Below are positions 1-8,892 of a stretch of 13,173 bases of DNA, one piece after another; position 1 is the first letter of the stretch, and the number at the start of each line of letters is the position of its first letter. This DNA is from Euperipatoides rowelli. Lineage: Eukaryota > Onychophora > Udeonychophora > Euonychophora > Peripatopsidae. The notes beneath the pieces are model-generated. The model made no database searches. It had not been told where the DNA came from and saw only the letters and a program-made list of their open reading frames with translations. Position numbers and translations under genes: made by a program. Location: assembly GCA_003024985.2 (NCBI GenBank), contig PXIH01S0028795.1; one strand, given 5' to 3'.

Positions 1-344
1 TACACTATATAATATATACAGTGTATATAACAATTCATAGTGTATACAAATTTTATGTATCATTTCTTGACGTTTAATATTACTATCACTAAACTGTTAA
101 TACAATTTTTTTCTTTTTTTTTTTAAATCTAGATGTAGTCACTTTATTTTTGAGGCAATAATCTGCTTTTAAAATTTAATAAAATTTTCCTTATTCAATT
201 CTTGCTATAATCTATTTATTTCCTTTTGACAAGGAAAAAAAACTGTATAGTTTGCATGCTCATATTTGACATTTGATAAATTGCAGATGATAAATCAACT
301 ATTCACCTACTGTAGCCTATTTGTATTTAATTTGCATTTCTTGT
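1..344. other. AT-rich intergenic DNA, no gene seen
   Basis: No coding frame with protein-like composition was seen. The first 45 bases hold alternating TACACTAT/ATAGTGTA-like words (1-8 and about 38-45 are inverted copies) that could pair weakly, but in such AT-rich DNA this is not significant. A T-run lies near 107-124. Confidence 0.5.
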
Positions 345-1136
345 TTAATTTTGAATATAAAGTGAAAATATGTCCCTGCTTTGTTTCAATTGCTCATTAC
401 TGTCAGCCTCTGCAATATTTAACTCACTGAAGATTTTAGAAATACTGGCAATATTGACAACAAAAATGATATAGCAGGATTCACAAAATAATGTTTCTGC
501 ACCATTTCATATATAGGTAAATGTTCCAGTGATATTAATTTTACAACACTTATTATTGCACCTTGATCTGAAAAATCATTTGGATGTATATTATATAGTC
601 AAATGACTTGAAGTTAAAACCCTTTAAAAAAATCCAATCTATATGAATATAAATCCTAGTGTGTTGGAAAATTTTGCTTTTGATTCATTTTTGTTATATT
701 AATATATCTACCCTTTTCTAAAAAGATCTTAAATTCCTTTAATATATTTATGGATTTGACATTGAAGTCACCTACATATTTAGTAGACTCAGGAATTAAT
801 CTAATTATTTCAGCAGACATAGCTATGTTTGCAACTATAGTATTATACCCATAATAATTAATTAATAATACCTTTTGTAATGCAATATTGGATCATTAAA
901 ATCTTTGCATTTGATTTTATAATTTGACTCCTGTTGGTTTTAAATATTTGGCCACCATTATTAACATACCTTCTTAGCACGTATATTGTTTCCTTGTCAA
1001 ATCAAGAAATATTTTTTTAAATTATTCATATCTTTATTGGAAAACTTCTTAATTTTACTTTCTTGAATAAATAATACCTTATATCATGTTTCATAACAAA
1101 CTTAAATAATTTATTTCTTTTGCTATAGAAATTTAA
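345..1136 (-). pseudogene. Unrecognised decayed protein-coding relic
   Basis: The minus strand reads as a chain of protein-like segments in alternating frames: 1136-1029 (36 codons, contains RNKLFKFVMKHDIRYY), 1001-861 (47 codons, contains ETIYVLRRYVNNGGQIFK), 892-659 (78 codons, contains AEIIRLIPESTKYVGDF), 598-419 (60 codons, contains SVVKLISLEHLPIYEMVQ) and 431-345 (contains SELNIAEADSNEQLKQ, then a stop). Neighbouring segments join where one frame stops and the next opens, as expected of old coding sequence broken by indels. Composition is balanced (charged and hydrophobic residues mixed, few homopolymers), unlike chance frames in this AT-rich DNA. No domain, membrane segment or catalytic motif is recognised and no start codon is evident. 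It could be a transposon protein or a dead host gene; the family is unknown to me. Confidence 0.5.
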
Positions 1137-1690
1137 CTAACAGAAACTGAACACTAATTTATTTGATGTAGGCATAACCTTATGCTTCATAATTCCACTT
1201 TATAAAACTAACTATAATAAATTTTAAAGGATAAGTCATAAAAGGATAATTAAGGTAAAAGCTTATTTGTGATGTGATTTTAAATAAATATTTTGAACAA
1301 CCAGGGCTCCTATTACACAGAGTGCCCAACATCACAAACTGCCTCAACAAATATAAAATCCCATAATAAAACATCTGAGTATTGCAATAAGCATAATTAT
1401 TATTATTTAAAATACTAAGTAAAATTTGACAGCATATGCAATATAATTCCCCCCTCCTTCCCCCTAAATAAATATTTATCAAGAAAATTTATTAATAATT
1501 CCCAAAAGTAAAGGTTGTTCATGATTTTTTTTTTTGCTGATTATAAAACCATTTAATTTATTTTTTTAGCTTATTAATATCTTGATTTTTTTTGTTGCAA
1601 ACCCTACCCCCTCCATCTCCATATTACTAGCAGAATTACACAGCATTGCCCGGCCATTTTAAAACATCCCGTTTTGTCTATAGTTTTTGT
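1137..1690. other. AT-rich spacer upstream of minisatellite
   Basis: A 100-codon minus-strand open frame (1482-1180) exists, but it is rich in Y, F, I, L and N from AT bias, shows no motif and probably is not a gene. T-runs occur near 1526-1535 and 1561-1567. From about 1636 the sequence becomes GC-richer (CAGCATTGCCCGGCC), which may be the left end of the repeat element that carries the minisatellite. Confidence 0.4.
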
Positions 1691-3102
1691 GTCATGTTGG
1701 TAAGTATGGTAAACAGTAACGGGTTATTTTCTTCCCCCTCACTCCCCCCCCCCTCTGAAAGCAAAAATGTCTACACTATGAAATCTATCTACATGCCAAA
1801 TTTCAAGTTCGCCCTATGTTGGGAAGTATGCTAAACACTACCGGGACATTTTCTCCCCTCACCCCCTCCCCCCTCAAAAAGAACTATGGAACCTACCTAC
1901 ATGCCAAATTTCAAGTTTGCCCTTTGTTGGGAAGTACCGGGTCATTTGGTCCCCCTTACCCTTTCCCCTCCAAAAGAAAAATCAAAACTCTATTTTCATT
2001 GCCTACACTCAGGATGGTCATTTGCACCCACCACCCTCACCACCCCCCTCGAAAAAATACAATGCAAAATTCTGTTTTTAATGTCTACACTATAGAACCT
2101 ATTTACATGACAAATTTCAAGTTTGCCCTATGTTGGGAAGTATGCTAAACACTACCGGGTCATTTTCTCCCCTCTCAACCCCCCACCCTCCCAAAGAAAA
2201 ATGACAAAGTCTTGTTTTAATGTCTACACTATGGAACCTACCTACAGGACAAATTACAAGTTTTGGTTATGTTGGGAAGTATGCTAAACACTGCCAGATC
2301 ATTTGCTCCCACTCACCCCCCACCTCCAAAAGAAAAATGCCAAAGTCTGTTTTTAATGTCTACACTATGGAACCTACCTACAAGCCAAATTTTAAGTTTT
2401 CCCTATGTTGGGAAGTATGCTAAACACTACCGACCGGGTCATTTGCTCCCCCTCACCCCCACCCCTCCAAAAGGAAAATGCAAAAGTGCATTTTCATTGT
2501 CTACATTATGGATGGTCATTTTCAGCCCCTCACACCCTTCCAATAGAAAAATGCCAAAGTTTGTTTTTAATTTCTACACTATGGAACGTACCTACATGAC
2601 AAATTTCAAGTTTGCCCTATGTTGGGAAATAAGCTAAACACTGTCGGGTCATTGGCTCTCCCCTCCCCTCCAAAAGAAAAATGATAAAGTCTGTTTTTAA
2701 TGTCTACACCATGGAACCTACCTATAAGCCAAATTTCAAGTTTGCACTTTGTTTGGAAGTCTGCTAAACACTGGTGGGTCATTGGCTTCCCCCCCCCCTC
2801 CTAAAGAAAAATGGCCCAGTCTGTTTTTAACGTGTACACTATGGTACCTACTTACATGCCAAATTTCAAGTTTCCCCGTAGTTGGGAAGTATGCTAAACA
2901 CTACCGGGTCATTTGGTTCCCTCCCCCCATCCCTCCCAAAGAAAAATGCAACAGTCTGTTTTTAATGTCTACACTATGGAACCTACCTACATGCCATATT
3001 TCAAATTTCCCCTATGTTGGGAAGTATGCTAAACACTACCGGGTTATTTGGTCCACTCACCCACTCCCCTCCAAAAGAAAAAAGGTAAAGTCTATTTTCA
3101 TT

Positions 3103-3110
3103 GTCTACAC
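3103..3110. repeat. Target site duplication of MITE, left copy
   Basis: GTCTACAC is directly repeated at 3588-3595 on the other side of the MITE. The same word occurs in most minisatellite units, so the duplicate is part of the host array unit. Confidence 0.9.
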
Positions 3111-3209
3111 CAGTAGTCTCCAAAGTGGGGTGCGTGGCCCCCAGGGGGTGCATGGAATGTACTGCAGGGGTGCGTAGAAAAAAAGACTTTTAAAAAAAAT
3201 TTGATTATA

Positions 3210-3252
<43 letters not shown>

Positions 3253-3587
3253 TGTATTATAAGTTATAAATAAATAATATAGAAATTAAAGAAAGAACAG
3301 CAGAATTGTTCAACACTGGCATACAATTAACTACTTTGGCAAACCGCATTTTTAATTGTAATATTTATACACACTAATTATTGTGATAATTACAGCATAT
3401 AAATTTGAATATAATACCCCATAAAATCATTAAATTTTCGAGCCAAATAGGAGATCTNTTGTATCTGCACACAAAAATAAAATATTGGGGGTGCGCAGAA
3501 TTTATGAGCTAAAAAAATATTGGGGGTGCACAAAATTTATTTTAATTGATTTAGGGGTGCACCACCAAAAAAGTTTGGAGACCACTG
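3111..3587. mobile_element. hAT-type MITE, 477 bp
   Basis: The ends are imperfect terminal inverted repeats: the left end begins CAGTAGTCTCCAAAGT and the right end, read on the minus strand, begins CAGTGGTCTCCAAACT. GGGGTGC-rich subterminal sequence lies inside both ends. The element is flanked by the direct repeat GTCTACAC (3103-3110 and 3588-3595), the 8-bp target duplication length typical of hAT transposases. It contains no transposase frame, so it is non-autonomous. A (TA)n run sits at about 3213-3244, and the internal phrase ATTGGGGGTGC occurs twice (near 3484 and 3520). It interrupts a minisatellite unit, so it is younger than the array. The one ambiguous base (about 3458) lies inside it. 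Confidence 0.9.
3213..3244. repeat. (TA)n microsatellite inside the MITE
   Basis: About 16 uninterrupted TA dinucleotides, followed by less regular AT sequence. Confidence 0.9.
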
Positions 3588-3595
3588 GTCTACAC
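3588..3595. repeat. Target site duplication of MITE, right copy
   Basis: GTCTACAC matches 3103-3110 exactly. The minisatellite unit continues directly after it (TATGGAACCTACCTACAT). Confidence 0.9.
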
Positions 3596-3625
3596 TATGG
3601 AACCTACCTACATCCCAAATTTCAA

Positions 3626-3701
3626 AAAGTTGCATACTTTTATCGCCAGATCTTTCCTATGTAAAAGTTGCATACTTTTATCACCAGAAGCACCCTAAAA
3701 T
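3626..3701. repeat. 38-bp tandem duplication
   Basis: AAAGTTGCATACTTTTATC followed by G/ACCAGA occurs at 3626 and again at 3664, an offset of 38 bp. It directly abuts the end of the minisatellite. Confidence 0.75.
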
Positions 3702-3843
3702 GAGTTCTGGGCCCGTATTTTTACCCCTACATGGAAATTTGGGGTTTTCAGATTTTTCTGGTCAGTTTTAGTGGCTAAACTATCATCTTTCCAAATATTA
3801 GCTTTCTAGCACTTCTAGAAGTTCGTTAGAATTATTGGATATG

Positions 3844-3870
3844 AACATACAAACATACAAACATACAAAT
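3844..3870. repeat. ACATACAA microsatellite, possible element tail
   Basis: Three near-perfect copies of the 8-mer ACATACAA, followed by TTTTGCAG and the near-palindrome TATATACAGTATATA. Short CAWA-type microsatellites of this kind often end RTE-like LINE copies and Helitron-related non-autonomous elements. Assignment here is inference only. Confidence 0.6.
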
Positions 3871-3969
3871 TTTGCAGTTTATATACAGTATATAGATAGT
3901 GAATTTTGACCATTTTTTTTAATCAGTAGGTCTTTTTATTTTGTTATTACTTAAATTTTTGGTTAAAAC

Positions 3970-5236
3970 TTAATTACCCTCAATTTTAGAAAGATCCTCA
4001 TTATCTACTACTGATTGTATAGTCAAACAAACTTCTCTTTCATCTTCTTTTTCTATAATGGAGAGCTCACTTTTAATAATAGCCTCCTTTACTAAATAAT
4101 TTTCATCACTCAAGGAAATAACACGTGAACAGTTATCATTAATAATTTGAAATAATTTATTCTCTCCGGCTTTAGCTGCATCATTTTTAATAATTGTTAT
4201 ATGTTGCACAGTCATGCAAAATACTGTGTCCTTGGCATTTTTCACACCTTTTAGATTGACATTAGTTTATTGTATGGTCCACCATTTCACAATGATAACA
4301 TGTTCTTTTCCTTTATTTTATTTACAACCACCCATTTATATTTTACTTTGAAGTTAATACATATTGCATATCCTTAATCTCAATTTTTTTTTACTGTCAG
4401 TGTAATTAATATATACAGGATTTGAGCTGTAGCAAACAAAATCAGATACACATTTTTTGGTAGGTCTTATATTTTACAATTTGTATAATCTGCTAACAAA
4501 TCCTCAATTTTATTTATTACTGTGCAGAATGGAAATCACATTTCTGCAGCTTTAATTATGTTATTTAATGTGTTGACAAGACCTTGACTGATTATAGGAC
4601 CAGGGACAACCTTTCTGGACTATAGTCTGTTGTTGTCTGGCATATTTGTATTTATTTGTATTTGTATTTATATTTATATTTGTATTTGTATTTATATTTG
4701 TATTTGTATTTGTATTCTCAATTTCATTTATTTCTGTGCAGACTGGAAACCACATTTCTGCAGCTTTAATTATGTTATTTAATGTGTTGACAAGACCTTG
4801 ACTGATTAAAGGACCAGAGACAACCTTGCTGGACTATAGTCTGTTGTTGTCTGGCATATTTGTATTTGTATTTATATTTATATTTGTATTTGTATTTATA
4901 TTTGTATTTGTATTTGTATTTGTAATTGTATTTGTATTTGTATTTGTATTTGTATTTGTATAAGTGTATCATTCTCATTGTATTCTATATCATAAATTAC
5001 AGTAATAATTGAAAAGCTATAATTTTTTCTAAAAACTTTTGCATTGAATTTTCTGTTTTAAATGCTATAACATGTTGGATAATGAAGATGGCCCAATTCT
5101 TGTATTCTAAGAATTTTAATTCATTTAACATTTCAATAAAAAATCCTTGCAAATTTATGGGGCTTATACTGGTCGTCAACAATGACAAATTCATTGGCCT
5201 TTGTATTAACCAAAATTGCAAATACTGTACATACAA
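3970..5236 (-). pseudogene. Decayed retroelement Gag-like relic with zinc-knuckle pair
   Basis: Read on the minus strand. Segment 5236-4997 (79 codons) contains EMLNELKFLEYKNWAIFIIQ, which recalls the helical region of BEL/Pao Gag before its zinc fingers. Segment about 4460-4357 has SDFVCYSSNPVY. At 4300-4204 a pair of knuckles is visible: C-YH-C-EMVD-H-TIN(stop)-C, matching CX2CX4HX4C, then CEKC followed by HSILHD, resembling the CxxC...HxxLLH unit of BEL/Pao proteins. One in-frame stop breaks the first knuckle. A 91-codon frame (4245-3970) follows in another frame; it is acidic, low in proline and ends in a stop, and could be the linker after the fingers. No protease, reverse transcriptase or LTR is seen. 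A 214-bp duplication splits the relic. The zinc-finger reading is fairly firm; the BEL/Pao assignment is tentative. Confidence 0.4.
4503..4962. repeat. 214-bp tandem duplication with TTTGTA hexamer tails
   Basis: Copy 1 (4503-4716) and copy 2 (4717-about 4962) are offset by exactly 214 bp, for example CTGTGCAGA at about 4520 and 4734. They share TTTCTGCAGCTTTAATTATG and GACAAGACCTTGACTGATTA with only scattered changes. Each ends in degenerate TTTGTA/TTTATA hexamers (about 4643-4716 and 4858-4961), longer in copy 2. Minus-strand open frames 4755-4561 and 4978-4775 are just translations of the hexamers (TNTN and KYKY runs) and are not genes. Confidence 0.92.
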
Positions 5237-6254
5237 GTTTTCAATTACTAAATCTTAAATCAAAGATTTACTTGCCTTTCTTGACTTCCATAATTCTTTT
5301 AAATTACAATTTCCTCAAATAGCCTTTGTAGTACAATACTTTGGTGATAATTAAACCTATTCACAAGGATGAGCCATGCCCTTTCGAGCAAATAACTTTG
5401 AATAAAGACATTGCTGGTTGTAGAATCTTGATAATATTTTTATCTGCTGTATCCTGAATATGTAAATTGCATTTCTGATAACTTAAAACATCTTCAAATA
5501 AAATAACAGTATGAAGAAATATAAAAATAATCATGAGAGATAGATTCCAAAGATCTATACACTCTGATTGATGTCATATGAGTCTAAAGAGACAATTTTA
5601 TTAACATTTAAATAATATGTTTCCATAATATTTTATTCTAGTTTGTTTACTATCCAGTAAAATTTAAAATTTAATGACAAGACCTTGACTGATTAGAATG
5701 TTTTGTATTGAATGCATCCAATTTTGTATTTCCAAACATTATTAGTGCGAATATCTCATCACCTGTTGAGTTTGTTCCTTGAATGTAACACAAAACCAGA
5801 TTTAAGCCAAAGGATAAATAAATATAACTTTAATAGAGGTTTTCACAACCAGATAAAAAGATCTGAAACTACACATCAGAAGCATTAATTATATTAAAAC
5901 ATACCTAGGTTATATTATCTTGGTTTAACGACCTTTTGATTCATTATCATTTATTGTAAAGTGCTAATCTGATTAATGATGATATAGCCTATTTATTCAG
6001 TAATTTATTCGTGGACTAAGATACATAATTACCTGTTGAAAAAATATTATTAGGCTTTAATAATTGTTTATTTTGTTTTAAAATTCATAAGTTATGCAAA
6101 TAGTTGTTCAGCTTTTAATCTATACAATTTTTTTTTCTACTTCCCAAAAGATAAAAAAAATGTTGAAGGCATGACAAAAGTTAGAACAGATTTTGCTGCA
6201 TCAAAAATTTTTCATTCTTTGCCATGAAAACATCTTTTGTATGGAATATTGTCT
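5237..6254. other. AT-rich DNA, no clear gene
   Basis: Apart from the short repeat at 5671-5695 nothing is assigned. A 26-codon plus-strand stretch near 6149-6226 (KDKKNVEGMTKVRTDFAASK, ending in a stop) looks protein-like but is too short to call. Confidence 0.4.
5671..5695. repeat. Third, partial copy of the 214-bp repeat
   Basis: GACAAGACCTTGACTGATTA at 5676-5695 is identical to 4575-4594 in copy 1. The TTAAT just before it also matches if four bases (TGTT) are removed. No hexamer tail is attached. Confidence 0.8.
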
Positions 6255-6330
6255 GGCAGATATAACAATTATGGTGTTTTTGTACAGCTCCAGGCAGATA
6301 TAACAATTATGGTGTTTTTGTACAGCTTCA
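6255..6330. repeat. 38-bp tandem duplication at SINE 5' end
   Basis: GGCAGATATAACAATTATGG and the following 18 bases occur at 6255-6292 and 6293-6330 with one difference (CTCCA against CTTCA). The second copy runs into the SINE A box, so the unit includes the first bases of the SINE. Confidence 0.95.
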
Positions 6331-6331
6331 G

Positions 6332-6342
6332 TGGTCCAGTGG
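6332..6342 (+). promoter_or_regulatory. Polymerase III A box
   Basis: TGGTCCAGTGG fits TRGYNNARNNG exactly and is followed by TTAAGG as in tRNA D-loops. Confidence 0.85.
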
Positions 6343-6389
6343 TTAAGGCTGCTGCTGGATTGTGGAGCTGTGCATATAAGGGGGTCGTA

Positions 6390-6400
6390 GGTTCGATGCC
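6390..6400 (+). promoter_or_regulatory. Polymerase III B box
   Basis: GGTTCGATGCC fits GGTTCGANNCC exactly. Confidence 0.9.
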
Positions 6401-6671
6401 TGGGCAGCCCCGGAGCTGAGGGATGACGGAATTTTCTTTCGGTCGTCGTACGGCTCCGGGGATTTAAACTAATTATGAATCTCTATATTATAGAATTTTC
6501 CGAAGAGAAATGGAATTATGGCGGACTATGAGCTGATCATAGACAGGACATCATTATTGTATCCGGTTTGAAGAAGATTGTAAAAACCAATACAAGAAAA
6601 ACATTGCATATACTGTAAATAAAATACTGTTTCAAAAATTTATTTAAAAAAAAAAAAAAATTGGTGTTTTT

Positions 6672-8892
6672 TTTAAATTAAAAAAATGCAATTTCAACAC
6701 ATTGTAGAACATTGAAGGTATCTAGCCTAACACTAAGGTGATGAGTCCAGCAATGAAAAAAAAAATGCCAGTAACCTAAACTTACTTGCATTTTATAGAA
6801 AACAAAACAAATGATTATGTATTTAGTTTAATTATCATATGGATTTAAATTTTATTATTTTATTTAAATTGATTTTTTGTGTATTATTTTTTTTTTTTAA
6901 AAAAAATTCTCTCATAGATAGGAATAACTGATTTTTATTTCATAATAATATTTACAACACAGAAATAAATACAGTGAAAAACATTTGGAGGATTTCTTTA
7001 ACAGTTCTATGTACCAAACTACATGGAAAGTTCATATTATATTGAACCAATTTAATCTGGGGAATGAAGGTTTCACCGTATTAGAGCCGGTGGCAAGCTT
7101 AGCCACAGTAGGTCACAGAGATGTACCTTAACCACTTGACGGGTGATTTTTTTGTGTATTTGGAAAAAAAAAAAAAAGATCGAAATAAAGCCTGCTGTTA
7201 AATTTTTATAAACCATTGTGAAAATGTGATAGGTTATGTCCCCATTTCCAAACAGCATCTATAATATATTTATTCTTTAGTAATACATTGAATGTTAAAA
7301 AGAAAAACTAACTGAGAAACTGCATTGATTTCTATATTGTTGAATTAAAAAATGAGAGTAGGACGGGTTTTCTTAAAATATATAGATTTCAAATCTAATT
7401 TCTTTTTTACTGTAAGTTTTTATTTTTAAAAAAATTCAAAGTAGAATAGAAAAAATAGAATAGAAAAAGAAATATTAACTAAATGTTAGAAAATTAATAT
7501 TTTCCATGGCTAATGGTAACCAGCAAATAGTAATAGTTGAACCCATATAATGTTTAACAGAACCTCTAAATTCAAGAAGATAAAACTTTTTTTTTTGCAA
7601 GTAGCCTACTCTAATAAAGTTAATATATTCAAAAATAACTTCTAGTAAATCAACAAATATAAACTATAAGGGTTGTGTTTCATTATATTGCCGTTATCGA
7701 TTCACTAAACCGTGACATTTTTTTTTTCAGCTATACCAAACAATTTAATTTATTTGAATATATTATAATAATTAAATATATCTAAGCAAACAATTTCAAT
7801 AAAATCTCAAAATTAATAGAAAATATTACAATTTTTTATTCAAGGAAATTTTGATTTGCTTATTATTAAATCAATATTCTGAATTAATTTTACAAAAAAA
7901 AAAAAATGTAAACTATTCACAAACTATTAACATTTATACTGTTTTTAAGCTCAATTTTTTCCCCATGGAAAAAAAAACAACAACATATCAAATAAATTAA
8001 ATTACGATAGTCAAAGAGTGATAGAAAGGTAGAAAAAAATTAGTGCATTATTTAGAAGATTATATATGCAAGCAATATCAGCATGAAGACACAAACACGA
8101 ATGCTAATTAAGTTGTCTGCAATATTATTTGAAAAAAAAAAAAAAAAATTTTTGTTTTGAAATGATGCATTGCTCCTTTAATTAAATGTATAAAAAATAA
8201 ACATCATAAAGCTATAAGAATTATGTTTGGCCACCATCTTGATTACATCATTTCCTGTTCCTGAACATATGTATCACATCTACTTTTATATATACACTAA
8301 ATTTGCTACATTTGTCAATCAGTTTAATCTTTCACAACAAAGCAACAATACTGAAATCACTAACATGATAACAATTTCTTTGGATAGATATAATAATAAA
8401 AACAATAATCATAGGCTTTCCTAAATTATTAGAGAATGACTCTCAACAAATATATATTTTACTCAATAATTTTATTGAATATTTCAAATTGAATATTACC
8501 GAGAGAGATTTAACTGCCACTCATAATTATCTCCAATAATAAATCTGTCCTTATTAGAGTATACTTTGCTTCTATAGAAGACTAATGGAAAATTTGCAGA
8601 AAATATATAAATGTTGCCAAAGTCTACTGATAAAATGATTAAAATCTGCATTTCTATTTAGACAAAAATAAAGCTGATAAAGAAAGATATTTCAAATTGA
8701 GACAGGAATTAAGGGCCGGATTGAAACAGTGTGAAAAGTTGAAAATCACAAAAAACAATATTATATCAATTAGACCACCTATACTATAATTCTTCAATCT
8801 AGCCTACACTAACTCTAATTCTTTTATTAACAAATTATTAGAAGTCAGAACTTTTTTTATTTAAAACTAGCATAATATTTAATAATATTTTT
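6672..8892. other. AT-rich DNA with A/T runs, no gene seen
   Basis: Long A- or T-runs occur near 6888-6908, 7165-7178, 7895-7906 and 8131-8147. Open frames at 7258-7073 (minus) and 8227-8424 (plus) are short and low in complexity. A GC-richer patch at about 7060-7160 is listed separately. No RNA gene, promoter or clear transposon end was identified. Confidence 0.45.
7060..7160 (-). mobile_element. Possible degenerate tRNA-like SINE relic
   Basis: On the minus strand, CAAGTGGTTAAGG (about 7138-7126) resembles the D-loop/A-box part of a tRNA-derived SINE. It is followed by a small hairpin (GTGGC...GCCAC, 7090-7106) and GGTGAAACC, which could be a damaged B-box region. The patch is GC-richer than its surroundings. 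No good B box, tail or target duplication was found, so this is weak. Confidence 0.22.

Larger units (their letters stand above)
1692..3625. repeat. C-rich minisatellite, about 130-bp unit, interrupted by a MITE
   Basis: The anchor GTTGGGAAGTATGCTAAACA recurs, with changes, at about 1696, 1818, 1926, 2132, 2271, 2406, 2621, 2751, 2881 and 3016. Spacings are 122, 108, 206, 139, 135, 215, 130, 130 and 135 bp. Each unit then has a C-rich tract (CTCACCCCC-like), AAAAGAAAAATG, TGTTTTTAATGTCTACACTA, ATGGAACCTACCTACATG and CAAATTTCAAGTTT. The two long spacings contain an extra shorter unit with ATTTTCATTG and GGATGGTCATTT in place of the usual words. The array resumes at 3588 after the inserted element and ends near 3625. 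The plus-strand open frames here (for example 1816-2148, 2263-2637, 2749-3177) are repeat artefacts. Confidence 0.93.
6320..6661 (+). mobile_element. tRNA-derived SINE
   Basis: A polymerase III A box TGGTCCAGTGG (6332-6342) and B box GGTTCGATGCC (6390-6400) lie 47 bp apart, as in tRNA-related SINE heads. The body starts with a GC-rich hairpin whose outer stem is CCCCGGAGC (6408-6416) with GCTCCGGGG (6453-6461). An AATAAA (6618-6623) and a run of about 15 A (6646-6660) close the 3' end. TGGTGTTTTT just upstream (6310-6319) and just after the A-run (6662-6671) is a candidate target duplication. The A-tail implies mobilisation by a LINE. The open frame 6237-6419 over the head is an artefact. I cannot name the family. 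Confidence 0.85.

Noticed and set aside
1180-1482. 100-codon minus-strand open frame
   Set aside because: Composition is that of AT-rich translated DNA (Y, F, I, L, N), with no motif and no continuation in neighbouring frames. It cannot be excluded as part of the relic downstream but is not supported.
1646-3177. Plus-strand open frames of 60-142 codons
   Set aside because: They are translations of the minisatellite units (repeating VYTMEPTYMPNFKF-like strings ending at the same GKYAKHY or CWEVC phrase) and overlap in several frames.
4561-4978. Minus-strand open frames with TNTN and KYKY runs
   Set aside because: They are the TTTGTA hexamers read in two frames, not proteins.
6325-6410. Functional tRNA gene
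   Set aside because: A and B boxes are present, but no acceptor stem or clear anticodon arm can be paired, and a SINE body with an A-tail follows.
6237-6419. 60-codon plus-strand open frame
   Set aside because: It lies over the 38-bp duplication and the SINE head.
7073-7258. 61-codon minus-strand open frame
   Set aside because: Driven by an A-run read as poly-Phe; no protein-like features.
8227-8424. 65-codon plus-strand open frame
   Set aside because: Rich in N, I, T, Y and F with an AAT-repeat end; no motif or partner segments.
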